64,000 nt of DNA from Micromonospora sp. KC606 (GCF_004348675.1 NZ_SMKN01000006.1:1-64000); one strand, 5' to 3'; numbered from the stretch's first letter, positions 1-11,624 are shown. A program made the numbers and translations. The notes: a model not told the origin generated them from the sequence alone.

Positions 1-48
1 GAGCTGGGCAGCTGCGTCGGGACGGCACGTGAAGGGCGGGGGCGCCGT

Positions 49-1503
49 ATGGGATCGCCGGACAGGGTTGGCGCGGTGCCGCCGTCACCGATGGAGCACA
101 CCCGGCTCGGCGTCTGGTTCGCGGGCGCTCCCGCGCCGCCCGCACCGCTCACCTGGGGTCAGCAGGCGCTGTGGGCGGCGATCCGACGTCGCGGTCGCGA
201 GCAGGCCCTGATGAGTCTGCGGCGGGTCGTCGCGACGCCTCGCCGGGGCCCGACCGACCTCGCGAATGTCCTGCGCGCGATCGGGGCCCTGGTGGGCCGG
301 AACAGCTCCCTGCGGACCCGGATCCAGGTGGTCGACGGCGACCTGTGCCAGGTCGTCGCCGCGGCTGGCGAGTTGCCCGTCCTGGTGGCCGAAGCGGCGT
401 CCGAGGATGACGCGACGGTGCGGCACGACACGGCGGCGGTGGCCGCGAAGGTCGCCGACCACCTGGCCGACACCCCGTTCGACCACTCCCGGGAGTGGCC
501 TCAGCGGGTCGCGCTGGTTCGTGTCGGTGACCGGATCAGTCACGTCGTCGTCGTGTTCAGCCATGTCACCGTCGACTTCGAGGCCGTCGAGACACTGCTC
601 CGCCAGCTGCGGCTGCTGCTGCTCCGCGGTGCCGTCGACACCCCGGCCGGGCCGCAGTCGGTCGACGTCGCCCGCCGGGAACGGGACGTCGACCGGCGGC
701 GGTCGACGCGGGCCGTGGCCTACTGGGTACGCGGTTTCGCCCGGTTGCCGCCGCAGACACTGCCGTGGGTCGCCCCACCGGCGACGCCCCGGTTCCGGCG
801 GACGGTGCTGGTCTCGCAGGCGGCGGCGACCGCCGTCCGGCTGGCCGCCGCACGCTGCCGCGCCACCAGTTCCACCGTGCTGGTCGCGGCCATCGCGGCG
901 GTGCTGTCCCGGTGGTCCGGCACCGACGTCTGCGGTCTTCACTCGATGGCCAACAACCGGGCCGTCGACGGCTACGCCGACGCCATCGCCAAGCTCAACC
1001 AGGTCGGCCTGGTGGTGGTCGACTCGACCGGCCGGCCGAGCTTCGACGACCTGCTGCGCAGGGTATGGCGGGCGGCGCTGGAGGCGTACCGGCACTCCTA
1101 CTACGACCCGACGGAGTTGCGTCGCGCGTTCGAGGCGGCGGGGCTGCCGTACGAGGACGCCGTCAGCCCGCACTGTTTCGTCAACGATGTCCGGCTCGCC
1201 GCCGACACCGACCCGTTCGCCCGGACGGTCGACGAGGCGCAGGTCCGGGCCGCGATGGCCGGCACGTCCGTCACGCCCGCCGAGAGCCTCGACCACTTCA
1301 CGTGGCGGTTGCGCGTAGAGATCACCGACCAGGCTCGGGGCCTCGGCATCGCTGTTACCGGGGACACCAGCCATCTGCCGCCACCGTACGCCGAACGGTT
1401 TCTGCGCGACATCGAACGGCTGCTCGTCGAGGCGGCCTTCCGCGACCTGCCCTGGCCCTGGCTGCCGTGTCCGCCGGAGGAGGAGCAGGTGGCCCGTGGT
1501 TGA
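49..1503 (+). CDS. Stand-alone condensation-domain protein with degenerate active site
   Basis: The 484-aa protein has the fold signature of an NRPS condensation domain (chloramphenicol-acetyltransferase-like) but no adenylation or carrier domain. The core HHxxxDG motif is replaced at residues 171-177 by SHVTVDF: the second His and the Asp remain, the first His and the Gly are lost. Later landmarks are a hydrophobic helix near 280-295 and a C-terminal bridge region. The start at 49 follows a GGGCGGGGG run about 7 nt upstream; an internal ATG at 91 also fits. It may be an acyltransferase acting on a carrier-bound or lipid substrate, or a non-catalytic partner. No biosynthetic neighbours are visible inside the window, so any pathway would lie to the left. 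Family assignment is fairly sure; function is unknown. Confidence 0.75.
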   Translation: MGSPDRVGAVPPSPMEHTRLGVWFAGAPAPPAPLTWGQQALWAAIRRRGREQALMSLRRVVATPRRGPTDLANVLRAIGALVGRNSSLRTRIQVVDGDLCQVVAAAGELPVLVAEAASEDDATVRHDTAAVAAKVADHLADTPFDHSREWPQRVALVRVGDRISHVVVVFSHVTVDFEAVETLLRQLRLLLLRGAVDTPAGPQSVDVARRERDVDRRRSTRAVAYWVRGFARLPPQTLPWVAPPATPRFRRTVLVSQAAATAVRLAAARCRATSSTVLVAAIAAVLSRWSGTDVCGLHSMANNRAVDGYADAIAKLNQVGLVVVDSTGRPSFDDLLRRVWRAALEAYRHSYYDPTELRRAFEAAGLPYEDAVSPHCFVNDVRLAADTDPFARTVDEAQVRAAMAGTSVTPAESLDHFTWRLRVEITDQARGLGIAVTGDTSHLPPPYAERFLRDIERLLVEAAFRDLPWPWLPCPPEEEQVARG

Positions 1504-1675
1504 GCTGCCGCCGTCGGCGCTGTCCCCGGTGCCGCGTCCCCGGTGGCCGCTCACCTGGGGATCATTTCTCCGAAAAATCCACTGGAGCATCACTGGACGC
1601 AGATCGCTTGGTGCCGGCCGGCGCGGGATGCCAGCGTCATGCGCAACCACCCACAGCAGAGAGGGAGCACTCTTC

Positions 1676-2086
1676 GTGCGCATTTCGCAGAAGATCGCCG
1701 CGCTGGGACTCGCATCGGCCGCCGCGACCGCGGGAGCCCTGGTCAACGCCGCACCCGCACAGGCGGCGCTCTACGGCGGGCAGTGCGGCTCCGGCTACGG
1801 CGTCGTCAACCTGATCGACCTGCCCGACCTCCGGGGCACGGTGTACCTGACCTACAGCTCGTCCACCGGGAAGAACTGCGTCGTCACCCTGCGGGAGAAG
1901 CCGGGGACCGCCACGCTCATGGAGGCGTACCTGCGCCGGTCCGGCACCTCCTCCTGGGTCAAGGACAGCGGCAACTACACGACCTACGCCGGGCCGGTCT
2001 ACGTGTCGGCAGCGGGCTCGTGCGTCGACTGGGGCGGCACCATCGGGACGGCCTCCAGGACCCGTACCGCCACCAACTGTGGCTGA
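1676..2086 (+). CDS. Secreted SapA-like (spore-associated protein A family) protein 1
   Basis: This 136-aa protein begins at a GTG preceded by GAGGGAG about 8 nt upstream. The N-terminus is a Sec signal peptide (charged start, hydrophobic alanine-rich core, cleavage after AQA near residue 30). The mature part has four cysteines in the contexts GGQCGSGYGVVN, GKNCVVTL, SCVDWGG and a terminal TNCG, enough for two disulfides. This pattern and the phrases TVYLTYSSSTGKNC and YTTYAGPVYV resemble actinomycete proteins annotated as spore-associated protein A. The role is unknown beyond an extracellular or spore-surface location in that family. The next gene is a paralogue, so this is a tandem duplication. 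Confidence 0.8.
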   Translation: MRISQKIAALGLASAAATAGALVNAAPAQAALYGGQCGSGYGVVNLIDLPDLRGTVYLTYSSSTGKNCVVTLREKPGTATLMEAYLRRSGTSSWVKDSGNYTTYAGPVYVSAAGSCVDWGGTIGTASRTRTATNCG

Positions 2087-2126
2087 CCCGACCGACCCGA
2101 CCGACAGCAAGCACCGGAGGAAACAC

Positions 2127-2540
2127 ATGAAGCTCATCAAGACCGCCGCCGTAACCGCCACCTGCACCGCCACCATGGTGGCCGGAGCGCTGGCCGTGGC
2201 GTCCCCGGCGTACGCGGCGACCTACGGGGGCGAGTGCGGGTCCGGCTACGGCGTCGTGAACTCCGCCGCGATCGGTTCCAAGGGAACGGTGTTCCTCACC
2301 TACAACTCCTCCACCGGCAGGAACTGCGTGATCGCCAAGCGGAACAGCGCCGGTTCGGCCGTGCTGATCGAGGCGGGGCTGGGCATCAGCCCGGTCGGCA
2401 CCCACTGGCCGGCCTACGACGGCGGCTACTACACGTCCTATGCCGGTCCGATCTACCTGTCCGCCGCGGACAAGTGCGTGGACTGGATGGGCCGGATCAG
2501 CGGCACCGAGGGCGGCAAGCGCCGCACCAACTGCGGCTGA
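2127..2540 (+). CDS. Secreted SapA-like (spore-associated protein A family) protein 2
   Basis: This 137-aa paralogue of the preceding gene lies 40 nt downstream. The ATG follows a clear GGAGG at 2116-2120. A Sec signal peptide ends at AYA near residue 30. The same four cysteine contexts are present (GGECGSGYGVVN, GRNCVIAK, KCVDWMG, TNCG), along with the shared core TVFLTYNSSTGRNC. The two mature proteins are clearly homologous but well diverged, so the duplication is not recent. They are probably co-transcribed, and a strong hairpin follows this gene. Function is unknown; the family is linked to spores or aerial growth in streptomycetes. Confidence 0.8.
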   Translation: MKLIKTAAVTATCTATMVAGALAVASPAYAATYGGECGSGYGVVNSAAIGSKGTVFLTYNSSTGRNCVIAKRNSAGSAVLIEAGLGISPVGTHWPAYDGGYYTSYAGPIYLSAADKCVDWMGRISGTEGGKRRTNCG

Positions 2541-2617
2541 CCCGTCTCCGACGCCCCGGGTGAGCCCGGCTCCGGCGAAATGTGCGGGCCGCACCGGCGC
2601 GGGAGCGGGGCAGTACC

Positions 2618-2661
2618 GGCGGAGCCCTGTTGGTGCGATGTCGCACCGACAGGGCTCCGCC
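2618..2661. terminator. Bidirectional terminator hairpin
   Basis: A 21-bp inverted repeat (one G-U pair) with a 2-nt centre sits between the convergent SapA-like gene 2 and the NBR1-Ig gene. The left arm starts at GGCGGAGCCCTGT and the right arm ends at ACAGGGCTCCGCC. There is no T-run, as is common in high-GC actinobacteria. Its position between converging stops supports termination in both directions. Confidence 0.8.
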
Positions 2662-2686
2662 GCCTCGAACGGGGGCGGCGCGGACG

Positions 2687-3571
2687 CTACGAGCTACCGA
2701 CCTGCACGTCCAGGAAGACCGGACGTTTGAGCGGGAACAGCGTCCGCCCCTGCTCGTCGGCCATCTTCCAGTAGATCTTGCAGGTCCCGGGAGCGTTGGG
2801 GGTCCGGACGGCTACCGCGATGTCCACGACCTCACCCGGCCGGGTCTGGGGGATGGGCACCGCCTGCGGCGTCTGGCAGGGGTCGGCGTTGACCCGCGCC
2901 AGGAAGCGGTTGGCCCAGACCACCGTGCCCGTGTTGCGGATCCGCCAGATTTTCGTGAACGAGGAGTTCGGCGGCACCAGAGTCCCGTCGGGGTAGGTGA
3001 TGTCGCCTTCGAACTGGGAGTCGTCCCGGTCCGACGTGACGGAGACAGCCGCTGGCACGCCGGCATCGCCACTGGCCGTCCGCCGGTGGCCCACGACGAA
3101 CACGACGGCGCCGGTGAGGACAGCCAGGGCCCCGGCCACGACGGCGACGAGGTGCCGGTGACCCCGCAGCCGGATTGTCCCGAGCTCCGTTGTTCCGGGC
3201 GGCTCCGGCATCGTCCCGACCGCCGGTACCGCGTCAGCCGCCGGGGAACTGCCCGTCAGGTTCCGCGCGACCTTGACCCGGGTCCAGCGCTGCCGCCACT
3301 CCTTCTCGACGGCCACCGGATCGTGGCCCAGCCGGTCGACGGCGAGGACTCGGACGAATTCCCATGTCGTCTCCCAGCTGGGCAGACTCCGGCCCTGGGC
3401 GGCGGCGGCCAGCGACGACCTCGAGGCGGCCGCGCCCAGGTGTACGGACATCTCCTCGTACGACGGATCGCCTGCCTCCTGCTTCAACCGCCAGAGGCGG
3501 TCGGCGAACGCGCCCACCGGGCCCGAATCAGGATCGGGAGGTGTCGGCCGTCGCCCCCGCCGCCGAGGCAC
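2687..3571 (-). CDS. Membrane-anchored NBR1-Ig-like domain protein with N-terminal HTH-like region
   Basis: With the GTG start at 3571 the protein has 294 aa. Residues 20-100 form a helical region like the degenerate XRE-type HTH of actinobacterial regulators (AFADRLWRLKQEAGDPSYEE; SLPSWETTWEFVRVL). Residues about 141-161 are one hydrophobic transmembrane helix, and residues about 185-290 are an NBR1-Ig-like domain (FTKIWRIRNTGTVVWAN, a C-terminal beta-sandwich with two Cys). The topology is therefore a cytoplasmic DNA-binding-like part joined to an external Ig-like domain. This architecture recurs in actinobacteria without a proven role. The start is uncertain: GTG codons at 3610 and 3601 are also in frame. 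The gene is isolated, with terminator-like hairpins on both sides. Confidence 0.7.
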   Translation of the reverse strand: MPRRRGRRPTPPDPDSGPVGAFADRLWRLKQEAGDPSYEEMSVHLGAAASRSSLAAAAQGRSLPSWETTWEFVRVLAVDRLGHDPVAVEKEWRQRWTRVKVARNLTGSSPAADAVPAVGTMPEPPGTTELGTIRLRGHRHLVAVVAGALAVLTGAVVFVVGHRRTASGDAGVPAAVSVTSDRDDSQFEGDITYPDGTLVPPNSSFTKIWRIRNTGTVVWANRFLARVNADPCQTPQAVPIPQTRPGEVVDIAVAVRTPNAPGTCKIYWKMADEQGRTLFPLKRPVFLDVQVGSS

Positions 3572-3751
3572 CCGATGCTGACCCTGCGCTTCTTTCTCCA
3601 CTTTCTCCACCTTCGGCCGAACCGACCACGCACGCGTGACCGCGCAATTGGCGCAAGCGTCACCATATCGGTGTGGACGGCCGGCCCTTCCACAGTGGAT
3701 CACCTGCCCCGGGGCTCGCCCACTGTCCCGCCGGTCGAGTCGGCACCCTCC

Positions 3752-3788
3752 GGGGGACCGCCGGTCTGTTGGCGACCGGCGGTCCCCC
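3752..3788. terminator. Hairpin 1 of 3 downstream of lacZ
   Basis: A perfect 15-bp inverted repeat (GGGGGACCGCCGGTC and its complement) with a 7-nt loop. It is the farthest of three consecutive hairpins past the end of the minus-strand beta-galactosidase gene. Confidence 0.6.
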
Positions 3789-3809
3789 GACCCCGCGCAC
3801 GGGGAAAAG

Positions 3810-3833
3810 CGGCGGCGGGGACGTCCCGCCGCC
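3810..3833. terminator. Hairpin 2 of 3 downstream of lacZ
   Basis: GGCGGCGGG and CCCGCCGCC pair across a 4-6 nt centre (ACGT). It lies between the other two hairpins of the cluster. Confidence 0.45.
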
Positions 3834-3834
3834 C

Positions 3835-6914
<3,080 letters not shown>

Positions 6915-7877
6915 TCACAGCGCGGCGGCGAGGACGAGGGCACCGTCGACCGGGGGAGCGGTGAGCACGCGGAGGGTCAGGTCCGGCGCGTGTACGCGCA
7001 GGCGCCCCCGCACCCGGGTCTGCAGCAGGGGCTGTGCGGTGAGCACTCCGCCGGCGCCGACGACGACCGACCCCCGCGCGCCGCGACGCCGGACGGCCGC
7101 CAGGTTGCGGGCCAGGACGTCCGCTGCCTCCTCGACGACCGCGAGGGCCACCGGCGAACCCCGGTGCAGCGCGTCGAACACCAGCTCCGCGTGCCGCCCC
7201 CAGGAGTAGACGTCCTCCCCGGAGACCGCCAGCGCCAGGTCCGCCGGCGTGCGTGCGCCGTACGCCGCGCAGAGCAGCGCCACCGCCGGGTCGGCGGTGG
7301 CCGCGTCGGGGCCGTCCTCGTCGGCCATCCGCAGCCCTCTCCGCACGGTCTCCCGGACCAGGGCGGGGGCGCTTCCGTGGTCGGCGAGCAGGGCACCGTA
7401 CCCGTCGGCGGTGATGGCCGTTCCCTGGTCGTCGGTCCCGATGGCGATCGCGCCGGTGCCGACGATGAGCTGGAGGCAGTGCTCCAGCCCGGCGGCCGGA
7501 CCCAGCAGCTCCGCGTCGTTGACGACGCGAACCGTGCCCGGCAGGCGGCTGGTCAGCTCGGTGGCGGCGATGACGCGCTGCTCGGCCGTGTCGAGGTCGT
7601 GCAGACCGACGACGACCCGGGTGTGGCGGTGCCCGGGGGACACGTCGCCGACGAGGGCGGCGAGGCGGTCGAAGTTCGCAGGGTCGGAGAACATCGGCCC
7701 CCGGCGCCAGTCGGCGGAGGGGACCACCACGTCGTGCCGCCGCCGGTCGGGGCCGACGACGGCCAGGTGCGTCTTGGTGCCGCCCACGTCGACGCCGACG
7801 AGCGAGAGGCTGGCAGGGTCACGTCGCGCCCGGGGGGTGGGGGGCACGGTGGCGACCTCGGGGAGGTCTTCGGACAC
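6915..7877 (-). CDS. BadF/BadG-type ATPase domain sugar kinase (N-acetylglucosamine kinase-like)
   Basis: The 320-aa cytoplasmic ASKHA-fold protein starts with GTG. Phosphate-1 loop: VGVDVGGTKTHLAVV near residues 27-41. Other landmarks are VVNDAELLG, the phosphate-2 GTGAIAIG near 140-147, and an adenosine motif GSVVVGAGGVL near 265. This is the BadF/BadG/BcrA/BcrD family; in sugar contexts its members are usually N-acetylglucosamine or glucosamine kinases. It sits directly upstream of the GH2 galactosidase on the same strand, which suggests it phosphorylates a sugar released by that enzyme. The exact substrate cannot be read from the sequence. Confidence 0.8.
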   Translation of the reverse strand: MSEDLPEVATVPPTPRARRDPASLSLVGVDVGGTKTHLAVVGPDRRRHDVVVPSADWRRGPMFSDPANFDRLAALVGDVSPGHRHTRVVVGLHDLDTAEQRVIAATELTSRLPGTVRVVNDAELLGPAAGLEHCLQLIVGTGAIAIGTDDQGTAITADGYGALLADHGSAPALVRETVRRGLRMADEDGPDAATADPAVALLCAAYGARTPADLALAVSGEDVYSWGRHAELVFDALHRGSPVALAVVEEAADVLARNLAAVRRRGARGSVVVGAGGVLTAQPLLQTRVRGRLRVHAPDLTLRVLTAPPVDGALVLAAAL

Positions 7878-8140
7878 GGCAGCGGGAACCCTTCGTGCGA
7901 TGGACCATCAGTCTCGCCGACGCCGGCCATCGACGTGACAGGGCCCCGACGACGATGCGCACGGACCAGAGACACGACCACGCCGCAGCGGTGTGCTCTG
8001 GTGGGCAGGTTCCGAGCGGAGCCGCTGGCCCGCCGTTTCGACCAGCTGTGATCCCGATCATCCCGCTGGTCGTGTTGTCGCCGCTCGCCCCGCCCTACAT
8101 CATGGGCTCCGACCTGAATCCCGGCCTAAGGACTGCCGCC
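7878..8140. promoter_or_regulatory. Divergent promoter region between the kinase and GH51 genes
   Basis: This 263-bp region must hold the promoters for the kinase-lacZ pair (minus) and the GH51 gene (plus). Two dyads are visible: GATGGACCATC at about 7898-7908, and a nested dyad at 8040-8071 whose outer arms are GACCAGC and GCTGGTC and whose inner arms are TGATC and GATCA. Either could be an operator. No regulator gene lies adjacent. Confidence 0.4.
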
Positions 8141-9646
8141 ATGGCCCGTGCGCACCTCACCCTCAACCCGGCCTTCACGATCGGACCGGTCCGCCGGCGA
8201 CTGTTCGGCGGGTTCGTCGAACACCTCGGCCGCCACGTGTACGACGGCATCCACGAGCCTGGACACCCGAGCGCCGGCCCTGACGGTTTCCGGCGGGACG
8301 TCATCGAGCTGGTCAGGGAGCTCGGCGTGACGACGGTCCGATATCCGGGTGGCAACTTCGTGTCCGGCTACCACTGGGAGGACGGCGTGGGCCCGGTGGC
8401 CGAGCGTCCCCGCCGGCTCGACCTGGCGTGGCACTCCACCGAGACGAACGAGGTCGGTCTGCACGAGTTCCAGGACTGGCTCGATCAGGTGGGCAGCGAA
8501 CTCATGCTGGCGGTGAACCTCGGCACCCGGGGGCCGAAGGAGGCCCTCGAACTCGTCGAGTACGCGAACGTCCCGGCGGGCACCGCGCGTACCGCGCAGC
8601 GTGCCGCCAACGGCAGGCAGGAGCCGTTCGGCATCACCATGTGGTGTCTCGGCAACGAGATGGACGGCCCCTGGCAGCTCGGGCACCGCAACGCCGAGGA
8701 CTACGGCAAGCTCGCGTCGATGACCGCGAAGGCGATGCGCCAGGTGGACCCGCGCCTGGAACTGGTGGTGTGCGGATCGTCGTCGCGGAGCATGCCGACG
8801 TTCGGCGAGTGGGAGCGGATCGTCCTGGAGCACACGTACGAGGACGTCGACTACATCTCGTGCCACGCCTACTACGAGGAGCGGGAGGGTGATCTCGCGA
8901 GTTTTCTCGCGTCGGGTGTCGACATGGACGCGTTCATCGAGGCGGTCGTGGCGACCGTCGACCACGTGCGGGCGCTCAAGCGCTCGGACAAGCGCATCGA
9001 CATCTCGTTCGACGAGTGGAACGTCTGGTACCTCAGCAGGTGGGCGGAGCAGGCCCGCACCTTCACCATCGACGACTGGCCGGTGGCGCCGCGCCTGCTG
9101 GAGGACGTGTACTCGGTCGCGGACGCGGTGACTCTCGGCGGTCTGCTCATCTCGCTCGTCAACCACGCCGACCGGGTCGCGTCGGCCAGCCTCGCGCAGC
9201 TCGTCAACGTCATCGCGCCGATCATGACCGAGCCCGGCGGGCCGGCCTGGCGGCAGACGACGTTCTTCCCGTTCTCGGAGACCTCGCGGGCGGCGCGGGG
9301 GACCGCGCTCCAGGTCGCCCTCGACGCCGACACGACGACCACGGCGAGGTTCGGCGCCGTACCCGTGGTCGCGGCAGCCGCGACCTCCGACGGTGCCTCG
9401 GTGTCGGTGTTCCTGCAGAACCGGCACACGACGGAGGCGACCTCGGTGACGGTCGACCTGAGCGCGTTCGGGCCGCGCCGCACGGTCTCGGCCCGCGGCG
9501 TCTGGGACGAGGACGTCTACGCCGTGAACGACCTGCGCGACACCGAGCGGGTGGGGCTCCGGACGAACGACACCGTCGCCCTCTCCGACGGCGTGCTCAC
9601 CATCGAGCTGCCCCCGGTGTCGTGGACCGCGGTGACGGTCGCGTGA
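8141..9646 (+). CDS. abfA: Alpha-L-arabinofuranosidase, GH51
   Basis: This 501-aa cytoplasmic enzyme releases terminal arabinofuranose from arabino-oligosaccharides. The N-terminus (IGPVRRRLFGGFVEHLGR, residues 15-31), RYPGGNFVSGYHWEDG (67-82), acid/base E173 in WCLGNEMDGPW and nucleophile E292 in ISFDEWNVWY are the GH51 hallmarks. The length is typical and there is no signal peptide. The ATG at 8141 follows AAGGA 8 nt upstream; the open frame extends further up but without a better start. It is divergent from the kinase/GH2 pair and followed by a protein of unknown family and a CUT1 importer, consistent with intracellular breakdown of imported arabino-oligosaccharides. Confidence 0.95.
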   Translation: MARAHLTLNPAFTIGPVRRRLFGGFVEHLGRHVYDGIHEPGHPSAGPDGFRRDVIELVRELGVTTVRYPGGNFVSGYHWEDGVGPVAERPRRLDLAWHSTETNEVGLHEFQDWLDQVGSELMLAVNLGTRGPKEALELVEYANVPAGTARTAQRAANGRQEPFGITMWCLGNEMDGPWQLGHRNAEDYGKLASMTAKAMRQVDPRLELVVCGSSSRSMPTFGEWERIVLEHTYEDVDYISCHAYYEEREGDLASFLASGVDMDAFIEAVVATVDHVRALKRSDKRIDISFDEWNVWYLSRWAEQARTFTIDDWPVAPRLLEDVYSVADAVTLGGLLISLVNHADRVASASLAQLVNVIAPIMTEPGGPAWRQTTFFPFSETSRAARGTALQVALDADTTTTARFGAVPVVAAAATSDGASVSVFLQNRHTTEATSVTVDLSAFGPRRTVSARGVWDEDVYAVNDLRDTERVGLRTNDTVALSDGVLTIELPPVSWTAVTVA

Positions 9647-9719
9647 CATCGAGGTTGCCCACCTGGGTAGCGTTCCCCGCGCACCACCGCACCCAGGAAG
9701 ATCGTTTGAGGGGGCTCCG

Positions 9720-9764
9720 ATGACGCGGACGACCTGCCAACCCGGATCGAGGCGCGCCCGGTGA
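9720..9764 (+). CDS. Possible 14-codon leader peptide coupled to the next gene
   Basis: An ATG at 9720 is preceded by a strong GAGGGGG (9709-9714) and opens a 14-codon frame that ends at TGA 9762-9764. That stop overlaps the GTG start of the following gene (9761) as GTGA. The downstream gene itself has a poor ribosome-binding site. This looks like translational coupling through a short leader. A frameshift that split the true N-terminus from the main frame would look the same. Confidence 0.4.
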   Translation: MTRTTCQPGSRRAR

Positions 9765-11524
9765 CGGCGCAGCTCGACGTCACGTTCGTCACCCGGGTGC
9801 GCGCCGCCCTGGCCGAGCAGGTCCGCTCGGTGGTGCGGGAGGCCGAGGGTGACGCGTGGCGGGACCTCCAGCACCGCCACCTCGCTGAGCGGATCAAGGC
9901 GCTGGTGGCGGCGACGCACCCGGTGAACGACCCCGACGGGTCGTGGGCCGGAGTCGGCCTGCTCGATCACGCCCTGCGGCTCGCGTTGCGGCTGGCGGAG
10001 CTGCAGGGCCCGAGCGGCCTGTTCACGGGCGGGGACAACGTCGACTCCCCGCCCGACTCCGCCTTCAGCGTCAACGACCTCGCCGACGCGCTCCTGCTGC
10101 TGCGCGCCGCCTCCCCGAACGACGACCGGGCCCTCGCGGCGGTGCTGGAACGACTGCTGGCCGCCGCTGTCCCGGCGTTGACCAGCGGCGGGGTCCACAC
10201 GCCGAACCACCGCTGGGAACTCTCCGCCGCCCTCGCCCGGCTGTTCCTGGTGGCACCGCGGCCGGCGCTGGCCGAGCGGGTCGACCAGTGGCTGGCCGAG
10301 GGCGTCGACATCGACGGCGACGGGCTCTACTCCGAGCGCAGCGCCAACTACGCGGCGCACGTGTCCAATCCGTCCCTGCTCGTCCTCGCCGAGGTCTTCG
10401 ACCGCCCGAGCCTGGTCGACATCGTCGAACGCAACCTGGACGCCACCCTGGATCTGCTCCTGCCGGACGGGTCGGTGGAGACCGTGATGTCCCGCCGGCA
10501 GGACCAGCACCGGCCGATGCCGCTGGCCGTCTTCCTGCTTCCGCTGCGCCGGGTGGCGCTGCTGCGGGGCCGTGGTGACCTGGCCTGGGCGGCGGGCCTC
10601 GCGCTGGAACAGGGGATCGCCTCGCCGGCGGACGCGGCCGCGCGGTTGGTGCTGGATCCCGACATCGCGCGGGTGCTGCCCGCGCCGGTCGAGCCGCGGC
10701 GGCCACGCCAGCGGGTGTTCGCCGCCACCGGCCTGCTGGTGGACCACCGTCCTGCCGCCACGACCGTGCTCTTCGGCGGCACGGACTATCCGCGCCACGG
10801 GCGGATTCGTTCCGGGCTGGCGAACTCGCCGACGTTCCTTCGCCTGTTCGCCGGGGCGGCTGTCTTGGAGAGCGTCCGTCTTTCGCGTACTTTCTTCGGT
10901 AAGGGGCCGTTTCGTGCCGATGGTCTGCGCATCGAGCGGGGCCGGCCGGGGGAGACGACCGTGACCCTGGCGGAGACCGTGACCGCGGCCTACTACCAGC
11001 CGCTGGCGCACCAGGACCGTGACCCGGGCGGGGACTACCGGCTCGGCGACGAGGGCCGGTTCAGCGCGGCGATGGACTTCGACCGGCGTGTCCGGGACGA
11101 CATCACCCTGCACACCGCGGTCCGCGCACGGCTCACGGCGGCCGGGGTCGAGTTGACGATCGACCTGACCGGCGCCGTGGTGGACTGGGCGCTCGAGCTG
11201 GCGTTCCGGCCCGGGGGCACGCTGACCGGGGCCCACCCGCTCGGTGAGCGCAGGTGGCAACTGGACGCGGCCGCCGGCGCCGAGGCGGCACCGGCCGCCG
11301 CCAGTTACCGGTGCGGCGACGACGTGATCAGGGTCGAGCTGGCCGAGACGTCGGACGGGCAGGGCAACGCGCTGCCGGCCGCCAGCTGCGCGCCGGCGTA
11401 CGAGCCCGGCGAGGAGTACCGGTTCCTCGGGGGCACGGATGCCGCGACCGGGACGCGGCTGTACGTGGCGGGGCGGGTGCCGGCCCGCGTCCGGATGCTC
11501 GTCAACGCCGACAGGTTGCCCTGA
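9761..11524 (+). CDS. Protein of unrecognised family, possibly alpha/alpha-toroid plus beta-sandwich
   Basis: The 587-aa protein has no signal peptide and no family I can name with certainty. The first ~300 residues are helix-rich with motifs such as GGDNVDSPPDSAFSVNDL, HTPNHRWELSAAL, DIDGDGLYSERSANYAAH and LPDGSVETVMSRRQD. The second half is beta-rich. This two-part build and the His/Asn/Arg/Tyr-rich motifs resemble heparinase II/III-like polysaccharide lyases and related toroid enzymes. The location between a GH51 arabinofuranosidase and a sugar importer supports a role in carbohydrate processing. Start GTG overlaps the stop of a short upstream frame. Function is an inference of low certainty. 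Confidence 0.6.
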   Translation: MTAQLDVTFVTRVRAALAEQVRSVVREAEGDAWRDLQHRHLAERIKALVAATHPVNDPDGSWAGVGLLDHALRLALRLAELQGPSGLFTGGDNVDSPPDSAFSVNDLADALLLLRAASPNDDRALAAVLERLLAAAVPALTSGGVHTPNHRWELSAALARLFLVAPRPALAERVDQWLAEGVDIDGDGLYSERSANYAAHVSNPSLLVLAEVFDRPSLVDIVERNLDATLDLLLPDGSVETVMSRRQDQHRPMPLAVFLLPLRRVALLRGRGDLAWAAGLALEQGIASPADAAARLVLDPDIARVLPAPVEPRRPRQRVFAATGLLVDHRPAATTVLFGGTDYPRHGRIRSGLANSPTFLRLFAGAAVLESVRLSRTFFGKGPFRADGLRIERGRPGETTVTLAETVTAAYYQPLAHQDRDPGGDYRLGDEGRFSAAMDFDRRVRDDITLHTAVRARLTAAGVELTIDLTGAVVDWALELAFRPGGTLTGAHPLGERRWQLDAAAGAEAAPAAASYRCGDDVIRVELAETSDGQGNALPAASCAPAYEPGEEYRFLGGTDAATGTRLYVAGRVPARVRMLVNADRLP

Positions 11525-11624
11525 GACGGGGCTCGGTGTCGCGGGCGACGGCAAGTTGTTATGCCGATGTGACGTGCGTATGTCAGGACAATAGAGCAAC
11601 TGTCGAGAGCTGTATGTCCTGCCA

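Noticed and set aside
85..1746. 553-codon minus-strand frame over the condensation-domain gene
   Set aside because: Low-complexity shadow with no recognisable domain, while the plus strand has a coherent protein.
7898..7908. GATGGACCATC dyad as a confident operator
   Set aside because: The arms are only 5 bp, no second copy was found and no regulator is adjacent. It is kept only as a note in the promoter region.
8126..11599. 1157-codon open frame on the minus strand
   Set aside because: Antisense of the GH51 gene and the 587-aa gene. Composition is the R/G/D/H-rich pattern of high-GC shadow frames with no domain.
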